From Akkermansia muciniphila (GTDB lineage: Bacteria; Verrucomicrobiota; Verrucomicrobiia; Limisphaerales; SXTU01): a stretch of 6,121 nt of DNA. The notes below the pieces were generated by a model. That model ran no database searches. It had not been told where the DNA came from and saw only the letters and a program-made list of their open reading frames with translations. Each line of letters starts with the position of its first letter. The first letter of the stretch is position 1. Where the stretch lies: the NCBI GenBank assembly GCA_945872195.1, contig CAMBZO010000171.1, positions 1-6,121 on the forward strand, in the 5' to 3' direction. Made by a program: the position numbers and the translations under genes. Positions 5,864-6,121 of this stretch are shown here, one piece after another.

Positions 5864-6121
5864 ATGAGCACGCAAGTTCCCGCAGATTTGAAATATGCCA
5901 AGAGCCACGAGTGGGTGCGCGTCGCCGCCGACGTGGCGACCGTGGGCATCTCCGACCACGCGCAGCACGAGTTGACGGACATTGTCTTCGTCGAGTTGCC
6001 CGCCGTGGGTCGCAATGTAAAGGCCGGCGAAGCGTGCGCGGTGGTCGAGTCCGTGAAGACGGCCAGCGACATCTACGCGCCGGTCAGCGGCGAAGTCATC
6101 GAGGTCAACAAGACGGTGACG
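5864..6121 (+). CDS. gcvH: Glycine cleavage system H protein, N-terminal two thirds (cut by window edge)
   Basis: The H protein shuttles the aminomethyl intermediate between the P, T and L proteins of the glycine cleavage complex on a lipoyl arm. The visible 86 codons stay open to the window edge; the family is about 125-130 residues, so roughly 40 are missing. Typical N-terminus LKYAKSHEWVRV (9-20), then VGISDHAQHELTDIVFVELP (27-46), and the lipoylation site VESVKTASDIYAP, with Lys65 the expected lipoyl lysine. The ATG at 5864 is supported by the family start; no Shine-Dalgarno precedes it. It lies 105 bp downstream of hisD on the same strand. gcvT or gcvP may continue beyond the window, but that cannot be seen. 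Confidence 0.96.
   Translation, partial: MSTQVPADLKYAKSHEWVRVAADVATVGISDHAQHELTDIVFVELPAVGRNVKAGEACAVVESVKTASDIYAPVSGEVIEVNKTVT

Noticed and set aside
4778..5968. A 396-codon open frame antisense to hisD and the gcvH start
   Set aside because: Composition is typical of a GC-rich shadow frame; it spans two clear genes and an intergenic gap on the opposite strand.
1..6121. A novel multi-gene system such as defence, toxin or secondary metabolism
   Set aside because: All seven genes belong to known families of core or common metabolism; no unassigned coding sequence of notable size remains.

Overview
This GC-rich window (about 60-65% G+C by eye) reads as ordinary chromosome from a diderm bacterium. 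LpxD implies lipid A synthesis. A Tat-exported TIM-barrel isomerase, a Gfo/Idh/MocA oxidoreductase and start codons without Shine-Dalgarno sequences together suggest the Planctomycetota-Verrucomicrobiota-Chlamydiota group, most likely Verrucomicrobiota. This placement is inferred from gene content and style; no phylogeny was run.

Layout, left to right. (1) The N-terminal half of a Gfo/Idh/MocA dehydrogenase lies on the minus strand and is cut by the left edge. (2) Divergent from it is panD (aspartate 1-decarboxylase), then lpxD (lipid A acyltransferase), both on the plus strand. PanD is flanked on both sides by small inverted arrays of 7-nt repeats, with a TTCG core upstream and a TCAG core downstream. 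(3) A dctA-type C4-dicarboxylate symporter on the minus strand converges on lpxD, and the two 3' ends overlap by 20 bp. (4) Divergent from dctA is a Tat-signal xylose-isomerase-like TIM-barrel protein, ended by a clear intrinsic terminator with a GCGA tetraloop. (5) hisD (histidinol dehydrogenase) follows without other his genes. (6) The start of gcvH (glycine cleavage H protein) runs off the right edge with its lipoyl-lysine motif intact.

The genes do not form one pathway. They cover pantothenate/CoA supply, outer-membrane lipid A, dicarboxylate uptake, envelope sugar metabolism, histidine synthesis and one-carbon metabolism, mostly as single-gene units. All the enzymes that can be read in full keep their recognisable catalytic residues. 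I see no mobile element, CRISPR array, RNA gene or defence system. The most unusual structure is non-coding: the paired heptamer arrays around panD, and a 13-bp palindrome between dctA and the TIM-barrel gene.
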